A stretch of 64,000 nt of DNA from Ectothiorhodospiraceae bacterium (GCA_024234875.1 JACKNM010000012.1:62001-126000), one strand, 5' to 3'; positions 34,047-43,127 are shown, counted from the first letter of the stretch. Numbers and translations are program-made. Notes: generated by a model not told the origin, from the sequence alone.

Positions 34047-34365
34047 CTCAGTCTCCCCGTGTTGGTGGTTTCGCGGTGGCGTGGGTCTGGAGGTTCCCCC
34101 TGTGGAGCGCTGCGGTCGGTCGAGACGCCGGTGCGCGGGCCTCGAGCCCGCCTCGAGGCGAGCCTCCGACCTCACCGGCGCGGCCGAAGCTAGCACCGGT
34201 CCGCGCATCTGAGAAATCGAATATGCGTGCCTCGGTATCGACTGAATCGATACATGGCGCATGTGGCAACGCAGCAATCGGCCCGGACGAGGCGACTGGC
34301 ATTGAAACGACGGGCAGGTGCGATAGCCTTGCGCCGTCAGTCGTGACGGGATGAGGAGGGCGAGT
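34047..34365. promoter_or_regulatory. Divergent promoter region with LysR-type operator copy 2
   Basis: The 319-base gap between phnD and the BtpA-like gene. It contains GTATCGACTGAATCGATAC at 34235-34253: perfect 7-base arms around CTGAA with a T-N11-A core, matching the palindrome at 29610-29628. It lies 113 bases from the BtpA start and 189 bases from the phnD start, so it could act on either or both transcripts. I see no gene in the gap. Confidence 0.65.
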
Positions 34366-35175
34366 GTGAGCGAGATGTTGCGCGAGCTGTTCGGCGTCAC
34401 CAAGCCGGTGATCGCGATGGCGCACCTGCCGGCGCTGCCCGGTACGCCACGATACGACCCGGCCCTCGGGGTCGACGGCATGGTGGAGCGCGTGCGCGCG
34501 GATCTACGACACCTGCTCGCCGGCGGTGTCGACGCGGTGATGTTCTGCAACGAGGACGATCGCCCCTACAGCCTGCGGGCGGGGCTGGAGTCGGTCTCGG
34601 TGATGACACGCGTGGTGACCGAGCTGCGTCCGAGCGACCGCCCGTTCGGGGTCGACTTCCTGTGGGACCCGATGGCCCCGATGGCGATCGCGAAGGCCAC
34701 CGGAGCGGCCTTCATCCGCGAGGTGGTGACCGGGGTCTACGAGAGCGACATGGGGCTGTGGGCGCCGGATGCGGCCGAGCTCTATCGCTACCGCGCGCGC
34801 ATCGACGCGCAGTCGGTGCGGGTGCTCGCCAACATCACACCGGAGTTCGCCTCGCCGCTCGGCTCGCGCAGCGTGGCCGACCGCGCGCGCAGCGCGGCGG
34901 TGTCCTCGCTGGTCGACGCCATCCTGATCGCCGGGCCGATGGCCGGCGCGGCACCCGAGCGCAGCGCCATCGAGGAGGCGAAGGCTGCCGTCGGCGACGC
35001 CGTGCCGGTGCTCCTCAACACCGGCGCACGCGCCGAGACCATCGCCGATTTCCTCACCGTCGCCGACGGCGTGATCGTCGGCTCGAGCCTGAAGGTCGAC
35101 GGCAAGACCTGGAACCCGGTCGACCCGGCGCGGGTGCGCGCATTCATGGACGCGGTTCGGGGCGCGCGCCGATGA
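34366..35175 (+). CDS. BtpA/SgcQ-family TIM-barrel protein
   Basis: A 269-residue protein of the BtpA family (IAMAHLPALPGTPRYD near the N-terminus, VDFLWDPMAPMAIAKATGAAFIRE in the middle, DGVIVGSSLKVDGKTWNPVD near the end). Members are named from the photosystem I assembly factor BtpA of cyanobacteria and SgcQ of an E. coli sugar cluster; their chemistry is not established. It starts at GTG 34366 with GAGGAG upstream. It overlaps the FGGY kinase gene by 4 bases (ATGA), so the two proteins are probably a functional pair. Confidence 0.85.
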   Translation: MSEMLRELFGVTKPVIAMAHLPALPGTPRYDPALGVDGMVERVRADLRHLLAGGVDAVMFCNEDDRPYSLRAGLESVSVMTRVVTELRPSDRPFGVDFLWDPMAPMAIAKATGAAFIREVVTGVYESDMGLWAPDAAELYRYRARIDAQSVRVLANITPEFASPLGSRSVADRARSAAVSSLVDAILIAGPMAGAAPERSAIEEAKAAVGDAVPVLLNTGARAETIADFLTVADGVIVGSSLKVDGKTWNPVDPARVRAFMDAVRGARR

Positions 35176-36677
35176 CGCGACAGGTGCTGCTCGGGATCGA
35201 CATCGGGACGACCGCGACCAAGGCGGTGCTCCTCGATGCCGAGCGCGGCATCGTCGCCGAGGCGAGCGCAGCGGCCGGTCTGTCGTCGCCGCGGGCGACC
35301 TGGGCCGAGGCCGACGCCGAGCAATGGTGGGACAACGTCGGTGCGGTCAGTCGCCGCTGCCTGCGCGAGGCCGGGGTCGAGGCGCGCGCGGTGGCCGCGG
35401 TCGGGGTCAGCGGCATGGTGCCGACGCTCGCCCTGCTCGACGAGGGTGGCCGGGTGCTGCGTCCCTCGATTCAGCAGAACGACGCGCGCGCGGTCGACGA
35501 GATCGCCGAGTTCGAGGCCGCCACCGACGCCGCCGAGGTGCTGGCGAGGACCGGGTCGGCGGTGACCCAGCAGAGCATCGGGCCAAAGCTCCGTTGGTTG
35601 CGACGGCACGTTCCTCAGGCGATGGATGCGGCGCGGGCGGTGGTCGGCTCGTACGACTTCGCCGTGCAGCGCCTCACCGGCGAGCGGAGCTGCGAACGGA
35701 ACTGGGCCCTGGAGAGCGGGCTCTTCGACCTCCGCCGCGAGGCGTGGGACCCGCAGCTGCTCGCCCTTGCCGGAATCGAGCCCGAGTTGCTCGGTCCGGT
35801 GCGCTGGCCGGCGGAGGTGGCGGGCGAGGTGACGGCGTCGGCCGCGGCGCACACCGGGCTGGCCGTCGGCACGCCGGTGGTGGCGGGAAGCGCCGACCAC
35901 GTGGCGTCGGCCTTCTCCGCCGGGCTGCACGCGCCCGGCGACCTGTTGGTCAAGCTCGGTGGCGCGGGCGACGTCCTGGCGAGTCTCGACGCTGCAGTGG
36001 TGGATCCTCGGCTGTTCCTCGACTATCACGTCATCCCCGGGAAGTTCCTGCTCAACGGCTGCATGGCGGCGAGTGGCAGCCTCATCGAATGGTTCCGGCG
36101 CGAGCTCGCGGGCGGCGAGGCGCTCGACCGGCTCGACGCACAGGCGGCGGAGACCCCGCCCGGAGCCGACGGGCTGGTGCTCCTGCCTTACTTCCTCGGC
36201 GAGAAGACGCCGATCAACGATCCCCTCGCGCGCGGTGCGCTGGTCGGCCTCACCCTCAGCCATACCCGCGGGCACGTCATGCGCGCGGTCCTCGAGGGCA
36301 TCGCCTACGGCTTCGCCCATCATCTCGAGGTGCTCGCCGAGTGTGGTGTGCGCCCACCCCGGGCGCGCGTCACCAACGGTGGGGCGCGCTCGACGCTGTG
36401 GAAGCAGGTGACCGCCGACGTCCTCGGCATTCCACTCGAGGTGGTGGCCGGACATCCGGGCTCCTCGCTCGGGGCGGCCTTCGTCGCCGGCAAGGGCGTC
36501 GGGGTGTTCGCCGAGTGGGCGGAGATCGAGCGCTTCGTGCGCATCGCGCACACGGTGGAGCCGGACCGCGAGTGCCAGGATCGCTACCGGGCGCTGTATC
36601 GCGTCTATCGCGAGCTCTACGCGCGCAATCGCGATCTGCTCGCCGCGCTCGCCAGTGGTGGTGACGCCGGCGCCTGA
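35172..36677 (+). CDS. FGGY-family carbohydrate kinase
   Basis: A 501-residue sugar kinase (xylulokinase/gluconokinase superfamily). The N-terminal phosphate motif GIDIGTTATKAVLLD starts near residue 7, and the C-terminal FGGY-type region reads VTNGGARSTLWKQVTADVLGIPLEV. It phosphorylates a sugar or polyol that cannot be identified from the sequence. It is co-translated with the BtpA-like protein and divergent from phnD. No sugar transporter is adjacent. Confidence 0.9.
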   Translation: MTRQVLLGIDIGTTATKAVLLDAERGIVAEASAAAGLSSPRATWAEADAEQWWDNVGAVSRRCLREAGVEARAVAAVGVSGMVPTLALLDEGGRVLRPSIQQNDARAVDEIAEFEAATDAAEVLARTGSAVTQQSIGPKLRWLRRHVPQAMDAARAVVGSYDFAVQRLTGERSCERNWALESGLFDLRREAWDPQLLALAGIEPELLGPVRWPAEVAGEVTASAAAHTGLAVGTPVVAGSADHVASAFSAGLHAPGDLLVKLGGAGDVLASLDAAVVDPRLFLDYHVIPGKFLLNGCMAASGSLIEWFRRELAGGEALDRLDAQAAETPPGADGLVLLPYFLGEKTPINDPLARGALVGLTLSHTRGHVMRAVLEGIAYGFAHHLEVLAECGVRPPRARVTNGGARSTLWKQVTADVLGIPLEVVAGHPGSSLGAAFVAGKGVGVFAEWAEIERFVRIAHTVEPDRECQDRYRALYRVYRELYARNRDLLAALASGGDAGA

Positions 36678-36768
36678 GCCAGCCCGACCGCGGCCACGGT
36701 GCTCGCTGGCAGGGCGTTGGTTATGATGCCCGCCGCGACATCCGCCGCATCACCTCCGAGGAGCCACC

Positions 36769-37128
36769 ATGAGCATCACCCGTCACGAGGTCACCACCGG
36801 GCCCGGCCCGCGCATGAGCCGCTGCGTGGTGCGCGGTGACACCGTGTACGTCGCCGGCCTGACCGCGAGCGATGCGTCCGCCGACATCAAGGGGCAGACC
36901 CGCCAGATCCTGGAGAAGATCGACGGCTACCTGGCCAAGGCGGGCACCGACAAGTCCAAGCTGTTGCAGGCGAATCTGTGGATCACCGACATGGCGAACT
37001 TCGCCGCCATGAACGAGGTCTGGAACGCCTGGGTCGATCCCGAGAACCCGCCGGTGCGCGCCTGCGTGCGCGCCGATCTCGCGCGCCCCGAGCTGCTGGT
37101 CGAGATCATGGTGACCGCCGCGAGATAG
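36769..37128 (+). CDS. RidA-family enamine/imine deaminase
   Basis: A 119-residue YjgF/YER057c/UK114-family protein, which hydrolyses reactive enamine/imine intermediates from PLP enzymes. The core motifs VRGDTVYVAGLTA, LEKIDGYLAKAGTDKSKLLQANLWITDM and the arginine in PPVRACVRA (about residue 105) are present. TATGAT at 36722-36727 is a good -10 element about 40 bases upstream. It is monocistronic. Confidence 0.92.
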   Translation: MSITRHEVTTGPGPRMSRCVVRGDTVYVAGLTASDASADIKGQTRQILEKIDGYLAKAGTDKSKLLQANLWITDMANFAAMNEVWNAWVDPENPPVRACVRADLARPELLVEIMVTAAR

Positions 37129-37153
37129 GGCCAGCGCGGGCACCGGCCCACAC

Positions 37154-37206
37154 CGGGGACCGGCTCGCATCGGGGACCGGCTCGCGCCCCGCGCGTGCCC
37201 GTCCCC
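37154..37206. repeat. REP-like palindrome with an internal direct repeat
   Basis: CGGGGACCGGCTCGC occurs twice (37154-37168 and 37171-37185, identical). The second copy forms an imperfect palindrome with GCGCGTGCCCGTCCCC (37191-37206; 14 of 16 pairs). The core matches the repeat at 12695-12733. It lies between the convergent RidA and reductase genes. Confidence 0.6.
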
Positions 37207-37259
37207 CTCTCGACCGGGGCGGTCGTCCCCGATGTGGCGTTTCTGCGCCGCGCGCGCCT

Positions 37260-38330
37260 TCAGCCCGCGGCGCGGTTGCGCTCCAGCCAGCCGTTGACCA
37301 GGGCCACCGTCTCGTCGAGCGCCGGGAGCTGCTTGCCACGCTGCGCGGCGATGGTCTTCACCAGCAGGTCGACGCGCTCGATGTACTTGGCCCCGGCGGC
37401 CAGCGCGCGCGCCGCCGACGAGGGCTTCGCCAGCCCCTGGGCGGCATTGGCGTACTTCTCGAAGGGCACCAGATCGTCCGGCGCCGCCCCGAGCTCGATG
37501 CACAGCGCCCGCACCCAATCGTAGACCGCCCGCGATTGCTCGAGGTCGGAGTGCACTGCCTCGCGAATCGCCCGCATCTCGGTCGGCTGCACGCAACGGT
37601 AGTTGCCGGTGAGCAGCATCGCCCACTTGGCGAGCGGCACGAACACCGAGTCGTGGACCTTGAGCTTCACCGGCAGCTCGGTCACGCCGTCGCCGGTGTC
37701 GAACCGGATCGCCTCGATGTCCGCTTGCAGGTCGCGCAGGATGTCGGTGTGCGCGGCGGAGTCGAAGGCGGCGACCTTGAAGTTCGTCGGCAGGCTCACC
37801 TGGAGCACGTTGAGCGGCTCCTCCGGCGGGCGGAATGCCTGCGGGTCCGGGCTCGCGAGGGTCATCAGCGCGGGGTCGAAGCTCTCCCACACCGAGGGAT
37901 CGGTGTAGGCGTCGCGCAGGGTGTCGACGTCGAGGCCCGGGATCCGGGCCAGATAGGGCAGTGGTGGCATGTTCATGATCGACATGCACGGCACGCCGGA
38001 GCGGGCGACCATGTCGAGCAGCTCGCGCACGCCAGGAAGCCGGTACTGCGGCTCCTGCATGGCGAGCGCGATGAGGTCGTACTCGGCCGGGTCGGCGGCG
38101 TCGGGTCCACAGGCGTCGATCTTGCCCGGCGCCCGCCGCGAGTCGACCTCCACCAGCCCGTCACGCCCACGCACCGGGATGCGCACCCGGGTCCCGGCGG
38201 AGTTGACGAGGTCGGCCTCCGCGGGCAGGCAGACCATCGTCGCCGAGTGTCCGGCCAGGGCGAGCTTCGTCGCCAGCAAGGAGCCGTAGGAAGCTCCCAG
38301 GATCAGGATGCGATAGGTCTTGTCGGGCAT
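37260..38330 (-). CDS. Ketopantoate reductase-like NAD(P)-binding protein
   Basis: A 356-residue protein. The N-terminal Rossmann motif GASYGSLLATKLALAGH begins near residue 12, and the C-terminal helical half (NYRCVQPTEMRAIREAVHSDLEQSRAVYDW) resembles the ApbA/PanE and 6-phosphogluconate-dehydrogenase-like dimer domain. It is longer than typical PanE, and key PanE lysine and asparagine positions could not be confirmed. It is probably a dehydrogenase on a 2-keto or opine-like acid. The ATG at 38330 has GGGGGAG upstream. Confidence 0.7.
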   Translation of the reverse strand: MPDKTYRILILGASYGSLLATKLALAGHSATMVCLPAEADLVNSAGTRVRIPVRGRDGLVEVDSRRAPGKIDACGPDAADPAEYDLIALAMQEPQYRLPGVRELLDMVARSGVPCMSIMNMPPLPYLARIPGLDVDTLRDAYTDPSVWESFDPALMTLASPDPQAFRPPEEPLNVLQVSLPTNFKVAAFDSAAHTDILRDLQADIEAIRFDTGDGVTELPVKLKVHDSVFVPLAKWAMLLTGNYRCVQPTEMRAIREAVHSDLEQSRAVYDWVRALCIELGAAPDDLVPFEKYANAAQGLAKPSSAARALAAGAKYIERVDLLVKTIAAQRGKQLPALDETVALVNGWLERNRAAG

Positions 38331-38567
38331 GGTTCGTGAGCTCCCCCTGTCATGGTGTGCGGCGCCGTCGGTCTCGGTGCTGCGGTCGATGCGCCGCACC
38401 TCCGGCGATCGCGGTCGCGCAAGACCGGATTCGCCGCGGGCATTCGCGCCGCCACGGGCATGGCGTCCGATGACCACCGAACGCCAGAGAGCCCGCCGCC
38501 CCTTCCAGGCCCGAGCGCGACGTAAGCGCTTGAATTTAGCTCCGGGCGCGCCGAATGGAAAGACGCA

Positions 38568-38593
38568 CCGGCCCCGCCCCGGCGCGGGGCCGG
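38568..38593. terminator. Hairpin terminator for the SDR gene
   Basis: A perfect 10-bp stem CCGGCCCCGC/GCGGGGCCGG with a 6-base loop begins 10 bases after the stop of the minus-strand SDR gene. In that direction it is followed by only a short T-containing stretch. The rest of the 273-base gap 38331-38603 shows an AT-richer patch near 38530 that may be promoter DNA for the reductase gene. Confidence 0.55.
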
Positions 38594-38603
38594 CAGCGCC
38601 GAG

Positions 38604-39410
38604 TCACCCCGCCGCGCGGCCGATGCTGGTCACCGCGCCGGGCGTCGCGGTTCGTCCGCCGTCCACCACGTACTGCGCACCGGTCACGTTGCTCGCCAGA
38701 TCCGAGCACAGGAACAGCACCACGTTGGCGGTCTCCTCGGCCGTGCCGTAGCGGCCGATCGGGATCGCGGCCTGGTAGCTGCGGCCGACGCGATCCGGGT
38801 CCTTGGGGTCGATCTGCGCCTCCAGGGCGTGGATCATCCGGGTGTCGATGGGGCCGGGGCAGACCGCGTTCACCCGGACACCTTTCGCGGCGACGTCTCC
38901 GGCCGCCACCTTGGTGAGGCCGATCACCGCGTGCTTGGACGCGACGTACGCCGGCATCCCCGGCGAGCCGACGAGTCCGGCGGTGGAGGCCGTGTTCACC
39001 ACCGCGCCGCGCCCCTGGGCGATCATCACCGGCAGCACGTGGCGAAGGCCGAGGAAGACGCCCTTGACGTTGACCGCGATGACCGCGTCGAAGACCGCCT
39101 CGTCGTACTCCGCGGTCGGCGCCACCGCGCCCTCGATGCCGGCGTTGTTGAAGAAGCAGTCGATGCGGCCGAAGCGCGCCGTCGCCCCGGCGACGTAGCC
39201 CTGGACGTCGGACGAGCGCGTGACGTCGGCCTGCAGCGCATGCGCCTCGCCGCCGGCGTCGGCGATGGCGGCGACCACCGCCCGCGCTGCCTCGAGGTCG
39301 CGATCGACCACCACCACCTTCGCGCCGTGCGCCGCGAAGGCGAGGCACGCCGCGCGCCCGATTCCGTTGCCACCCCCGGTCACCAGCGCGACCCGATCCC
39401 CGAAGTCCAT
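38604..39410 (-). CDS. Short-chain dehydrogenase/reductase
   Basis: A 268-residue classical SDR. The cofactor motif TGGGNGIG is at residues 11-18, NNAG at 88-91, and the catalytic S142, Y155 and K159 (YVASK) are all present. D36 after the second strand (VVVVDRD) favours NAD over NADP. The C-terminal NVTGAQYVVDGG is typical. The substrate is not predictable. The ATG at 39410 precedes MDFGDRVALV. Confidence 0.9.
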   Translation of the reverse strand: MDFGDRVALVTGGGNGIGRAACLAFAAHGAKVVVVDRDLEAARAVVAAIADAGGEAHALQADVTRSSDVQGYVAGATARFGRIDCFFNNAGIEGAVAPTAEYDEAVFDAVIAVNVKGVFLGLRHVLPVMIAQGRGAVVNTASTAGLVGSPGMPAYVASKHAVIGLTKVAAGDVAAKGVRVNAVCPGPIDTRMIHALEAQIDPKDPDRVGRSYQAAIPIGRYGTAEETANVVLFLCSDLASNVTGAQYVVDGGRTATPGAVTSIGRAAG

Positions 39411-39622
39411 ACCGAGCCCTCCCGTCGAATGAGGCCAGCGATGCTGGCGGCGCCATGCTATCAGCCCGCGGGGCAGCGCCGGAGCGCGTCGGGCCTCGCA
39501 GCGAGGCGACCTGTTATGCTCGCCGCCCTCGGTGCGCGTGGAGGGCGGTCCGGCGGTGGCGCCGCGTCGCCCGGCGACGCTCGCCGGAGAGCATGCGGAC
39601 GCGGGAGAAGAGGAGGTTCGCG

Positions 39623-39955
39623 ATGTCCTCGGCGCGCACGGTGGCCTGGGGTGGCATCTTCGCGCTGGCGCTCGTGCTGCAGGTCGTCCCGCTCCTGCTC
39701 GTGTGCACGATGGTCGGGCTCGCATTCGGCTTCGATCCCACCGCCGCCTTCGCGATGATTCCGCTGGTGGTGCTCGGCACCACCTCGGTCGGCTGCTGGG
39801 TGGTCGCGCGCCGACGCCGTGCGCGCGGGGCACACGGTGTCGGCGATGTATGGGTGTCGGGTCCGCGTCGGTCACCGGACGCAGAGGACATGACCCCTCA
39901 CCGGATGCACCGGCTGCTCCTCGCGCGCTTCAAGCCCTGGCTGTTGAACCGCTGA
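39623..39955 (+). CDS. Small two-helix membrane protein
   Basis: A 110-residue protein with two hydrophobic segments (about residues 6-32 and 37-60), then a basic RRRRAR stop and a polar C-terminal tail. The ATG at 39623 has AGAGGAGG 7 bases upstream. TATGCT at 39515-39520 could be a -10 element. No family is recognised. Confidence 0.6.
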   Translation: MSSARTVAWGGIFALALVLQVVPLLLVCTMVGLAFGFDPTAAFAMIPLVVLGTTSVGCWVVARRRRARGAHGVGDVWVSGPRRSPDAEDMTPHRMHRLLLARFKPWLLNR

Positions 39956-39995
39956 CCACCGCCACCGATCACCGTCGCCGGGGTATGGTGCGGGC

Positions 39996-40925
39996 ATGAG
40001 CTCGCAGTCGGGAAATCTGCGCCGTCGAATCCGGGGGCCGCGCGTGTTCGCGGTCTCCGACATCCACGTCGACTATCCGCAGAACATGACGTGGGTGGAG
40101 TCGGTCTCGCCGGTCGCCCACCGCGAGGACGCGCTGATCGTCGCCGGCGACGTGACCCACGATCTCGGCCGACTCGAGCGCGCGCTGGCGACGCTGCGCG
40201 CGCGCTTCGCGCTGGTCTCGTTCGTGCCGGGCAACCACGAGCTGTGGGTGCGCGGGGACGATTGCGCGCACTCGGTCGAGAAGTTCGAGCGTATCGAGGC
40301 CCTGTGCCGGCGACTCGACGTCGCCATGCGCCCGCGGCGATTCGGCCGCCCCGGGGACGACGCCGCGGTGTGGGTGGTGCCGCTCCAGAGCTGGTACGTC
40401 GAGCCGGAGGAGGGCGACGACTCGCTGTTCGAGCCCAAGCCGGGCGAGGATCCGACGCTCGGCATGTGGTCGGACAAGTTCTTCGTGCGCTGGCCGGGCG
40501 AGCCCGGCTTCGGTCGTCCCGCCGACCATTTCCTGGCCATGAACGAGCCACTGCACCGCGCGGCGTTCGACGCTCCGGTGATCACCTTCAGCCACATGCT
40601 GCCCCGGGGCGACCTGATGCGAAGCACCGCCGAGGAGCGCGCCCGCCTGGGTCCGCCGCCGCCCGACGCCTACCCCGAGTTCAACTTCTCGCGCGTCGCC
40701 GGTTGTCACGGGCTGGAGGCGCAGCTGCGTCGCGCCGGGGCCACCGTGCACGTCTACGGCCATCAGCACCGCAACCGCTGGCGCGAGGTCGACGGCGTGC
40801 TCTACGTATCGAACTGCCTCGGTTATCCGGGGCGTGACCAGCACGCGAATCCGCGGCGTCTGTGGCAGATCTGGGGCGACGGGGCGGACGAGGGTATCCA
40901 TCCGGCGTCGGTGACGCGCCGGTGA
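39996..40925 (+). CDS. Calcineurin-like metallophosphoesterase
   Basis: A 309-residue metallophosphoesterase with all five signature blocks: D22-x-H24 (SDIHVD), GD at 51-52 (AGDVTHD), GNHE at 79-82, a histidine in TFSHM, and GHQH near residue 250. It would hydrolyse phosphomonoesters or diesters with two metal ions. The substrate is unknown. Its stop overlaps the GTG of the downstream flavoprotein gene. Confidence 0.88.
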   Translation: MSSQSGNLRRRIRGPRVFAVSDIHVDYPQNMTWVESVSPVAHREDALIVAGDVTHDLGRLERALATLRARFALVSFVPGNHELWVRGDDCAHSVEKFERIEALCRRLDVAMRPRRFGRPGDDAAVWVVPLQSWYVEPEEGDDSLFEPKPGEDPTLGMWSDKFFVRWPGEPGFGRPADHFLAMNEPLHRAAFDAPVITFSHMLPRGDLMRSTAEERARLGPPPPDAYPEFNFSRVAGCHGLEAQLRRAGATVHVYGHQHRNRWREVDGVLYVSNCLGYPGRDQHANPRRLWQIWGDGADEGIHPASVTRR

Positions 40926-42190
40926 ACGCCGAGGAAGCCGACGACCACCAGGGCGCGGACGGGCGGCGCTGCGTGCGCGTCGTCGGTGGCGGCCCCGCCG
41001 GGCTGATGGCGGCGGAGGCGGCGATTGCCGCCGGCGCGCGGGTGGAGGTCCACGAGCGCATGCCGTCGATCGGCCGCAAGCTCCTGATGGCCGGTCGCGG
41101 CGGACTCAACCTCACGCACTCCGAGCCGGCGGCGGTGCTCGTCGAGCGTTACCGCGAGCGCCGCGCCGAGATCGCGGCGTTGCTCGCGCGGTTCTCCGCC
41201 GACGATGTCCGGGCGTGGGCGGCCGGGCTCGGCATCGACACCTTCGTCGGCTCGTCGGGTCGGGTCTTTCCGCGCGAGATGAAGGCGGCGCCCCTGCTCC
41301 GCGCGTGGCAGCGCTCGCTACGTGCGTCCGGCGTGGTGTTCCACGTCCGGCACCGCTGGCTCGGCTGGGACGGTCGCGGTCGGCTGCGTTTCGCGACCCC
41401 GCGCGGTGACGCCGTGGTCGAGGCCGCGGCGACGGTGCTCGCCCTCGGCGGCGGAAGCTGGGCGCGGCTGGGCTCCGATGGCGCCTGGGTGCCGGCTCTG
41501 GCGGAACGGGGCGTGGATGTCCGGGCATTGCGGCCCGCGAACGTGGGCTTCGAGCGCCCATGGAGCCCACACTTCCGCGAGCGGTTCGTCGGCGCGCCGG
41601 TGAAATCGGTGCGCGCACGGGTCGAGGGCGACCGCGGTGCCGAGCCGGGCGAGGTGCCGGGCGAGCTCATCGTCACCGAGCACGGCATCGAGGGTGGCCT
41701 CGTCTACACGCTCTCGGCCCCGCTGCGCGACGCCATTGCGCGCGACGGCTGCGCCACCCTGCGGCTCGACCTCGCCCCTGGCCGTGACGAGGCCGCGCTC
41801 GCCGGCGGATTCGCCGCCCCCCGCCAGGGGCGCTCGCTGGCCAAGGTGTTGGCACGCGTCGCGCGCATCGAAGGGGTCAAGGCCGGGTTGTTGCGCGAGT
41901 GCGTGGCGGCCGACGTGCTGCTCGACCCGGTGCGGCTCGCGCACGCGATCAAGGCGCTGCCGCTGACCGTCCGCGCTACCCGACCACTGGACGAGGCGAT
42001 CAGCACCGCTGGCGGCGTCGCCTTCGAGGCGATGGACGCCGACCTCCAACTCCTCGCCGTGCCGGGCACGTATTGCGCGGGCGAGATGCTCGACTGGGAG
42101 GCACCGACCGGCGGCTACCTGCTCACCGCCTGTCTCGCCAGTGGGCGAGTCGCCGGTGCGGCGGCGGGGGCGGCCGTCGTCGCCGCGTAG
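40922..42190 (+). CDS. HI0933/BaiN-like FAD-dependent oxidoreductase
   Basis: A 422-residue flavoprotein. The FAD motif is VVGGGPAGLMAA near residue 20, followed by VEVHERMPSIGRKLLMAGRGGLNLTHSEP, the diagnostic block of the HI0933 family. The C-terminal TAGGVAFEAMD...GTYCAGEMLDWEAPTGGYLL also matches. It starts at a GTG overlapping the previous stop (GTGA). The family's reaction is mostly undefined; one member, BaiN, reduces bile-acid intermediates. Confidence 0.88.
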   Translation: MNAEEADDHQGADGRRCVRVVGGGPAGLMAAEAAIAAGARVEVHERMPSIGRKLLMAGRGGLNLTHSEPAAVLVERYRERRAEIAALLARFSADDVRAWAAGLGIDTFVGSSGRVFPREMKAAPLLRAWQRSLRASGVVFHVRHRWLGWDGRGRLRFATPRGDAVVEAAATVLALGGGSWARLGSDGAWVPALAERGVDVRALRPANVGFERPWSPHFRERFVGAPVKSVRARVEGDRGAEPGEVPGELIVTEHGIEGGLVYTLSAPLRDAIARDGCATLRLDLAPGRDEAALAGGFAAPRQGRSLAKVLARVARIEGVKAGLLRECVAADVLLDPVRLAHAIKALPLTVRATRPLDEAISTAGGVAFEAMDADLQLLAVPGTYCAGEMLDWEAPTGGYLLTACLASGRVAGAAAGAAVVAA

Positions 42191-42260
42191 ACGCAGCGGC
42201 CCGGTCCATCGCCGGCGACGGTCATGGCAACATGCGCCGACCCCACGGTGGAGACACGCC

Positions 42261-43127
42261 ATGCCGACCCAGCCGAGGATGATCGACCGCGGGCGCAAGC
42301 CCCGACTGCTCGCGCCGCCGCACGCCTGCGAGACCCACAGCCACATCTACGGACCCCGCGAGCGATATCCTCACCATCCGGGCCGAACGCCGGATCTGCT
42401 CGCCGATCTACCGACGTTTCTCGCCATGCTGGAGCGGATCGGGCTCGAGCGCGCGGTGATCGTGCAACCCTCGCTCTATGCGTTCGACAACCGCGCCACG
42501 CTCGATGCGGTCGCCGCCATGGGATTGCACCGCGCGCGCGGGGTGGCAGTCTGCCGGCCGACGGTCACCGACGCGGAGCTGCGCGATCTCGACGCACGCG
42601 GCATTCGCGGGTTGCGGTTCTTCCTGCTGGTGGACGACGTCGGTCTCGACGTCATCGAGCCGATGGCGCGCCGCTCGGCCGACCTCGGCTGGCACGTGGT
42701 GGTGCAGGGTCACGGCGACTGGCTGGTCGAGGCGGCTCCGGTGCTGCACCGTCTGCCCTGCCCGGTGGTGATCGACCACCTCGGGCGGACACCGGCCGCG
42801 GCGGGCACCGACCACGCGGGCTTCCGAGCGCTGCTCGGGCTGCTGGAGACCGGGAACTGCTGGGTCAAGATCTCGGCCCCCTACATCACCTCCGACGTCG
42901 GGCCGCCCACCTACGCCGACTGCGGCCCGCGCATCCAGGCGCTGGTCGAGACGCGACCCGATCGGCTGCTCTGGGCCGCCAACTGGCCGCACCCGAACAG
43001 TCCCGTCGATGCGAAGCCCGACGAGGCGGACTGCCTGGATCTGCTGCTCGACTGGGTTCCCGACGAGACCACGCGGCGGATGATCCTGGCCGACAACCCG
43101 GCGACGCTGTACGGGTTCGAGGGCTGA
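42261..43127 (+). CDS. Amidohydrolase related to 2-pyrone-4,6-dicarboxylate lactonase (LigI-like)
   Basis: A 288-residue TIM-barrel amidohydrolase of the amidohydro_2 group. HxH metal residues H26 and H28 (CETHSHIYGP), VIDHLGR with its histidine near residue 174, and LWAANWPHPN near residue 238 match PDC lactonase-type enzymes. Those hydrolyse lactones without necessarily needing metal. The substrate here is unknown, because no aromatic-degradation genes surround it. The ATG at 42261 has GGTGGAG upstream. Confidence 0.85.
   Translation: MPTQPRMIDRGRKPRLLAPPHACETHSHIYGPRERYPHHPGRTPDLLADLPTFLAMLERIGLERAVIVQPSLYAFDNRATLDAVAAMGLHRARGVAVCRPTVTDAELRDLDARGIRGLRFFLLVDDVGLDVIEPMARRSADLGWHVVVQGHGDWLVEAAPVLHRLPCPVVIDHLGRTPAAAGTDHAGFRALLGLLETGNCWVKISAPYITSDVGPPTYADCGPRIQALVETRPDRLLWAANWPHPNSPVDAKPDEADCLDLLLDWVPDETTRRMILADNPATLYGFEG

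Noticed and set aside
37260..38330. Firm assignment as PanE (ketopantoate reductase)
   Set aside because: The protein is longer than PanE, and I could not confirm its catalytic lysine, asparagine and glutamate positions, so only the superfamily is given.
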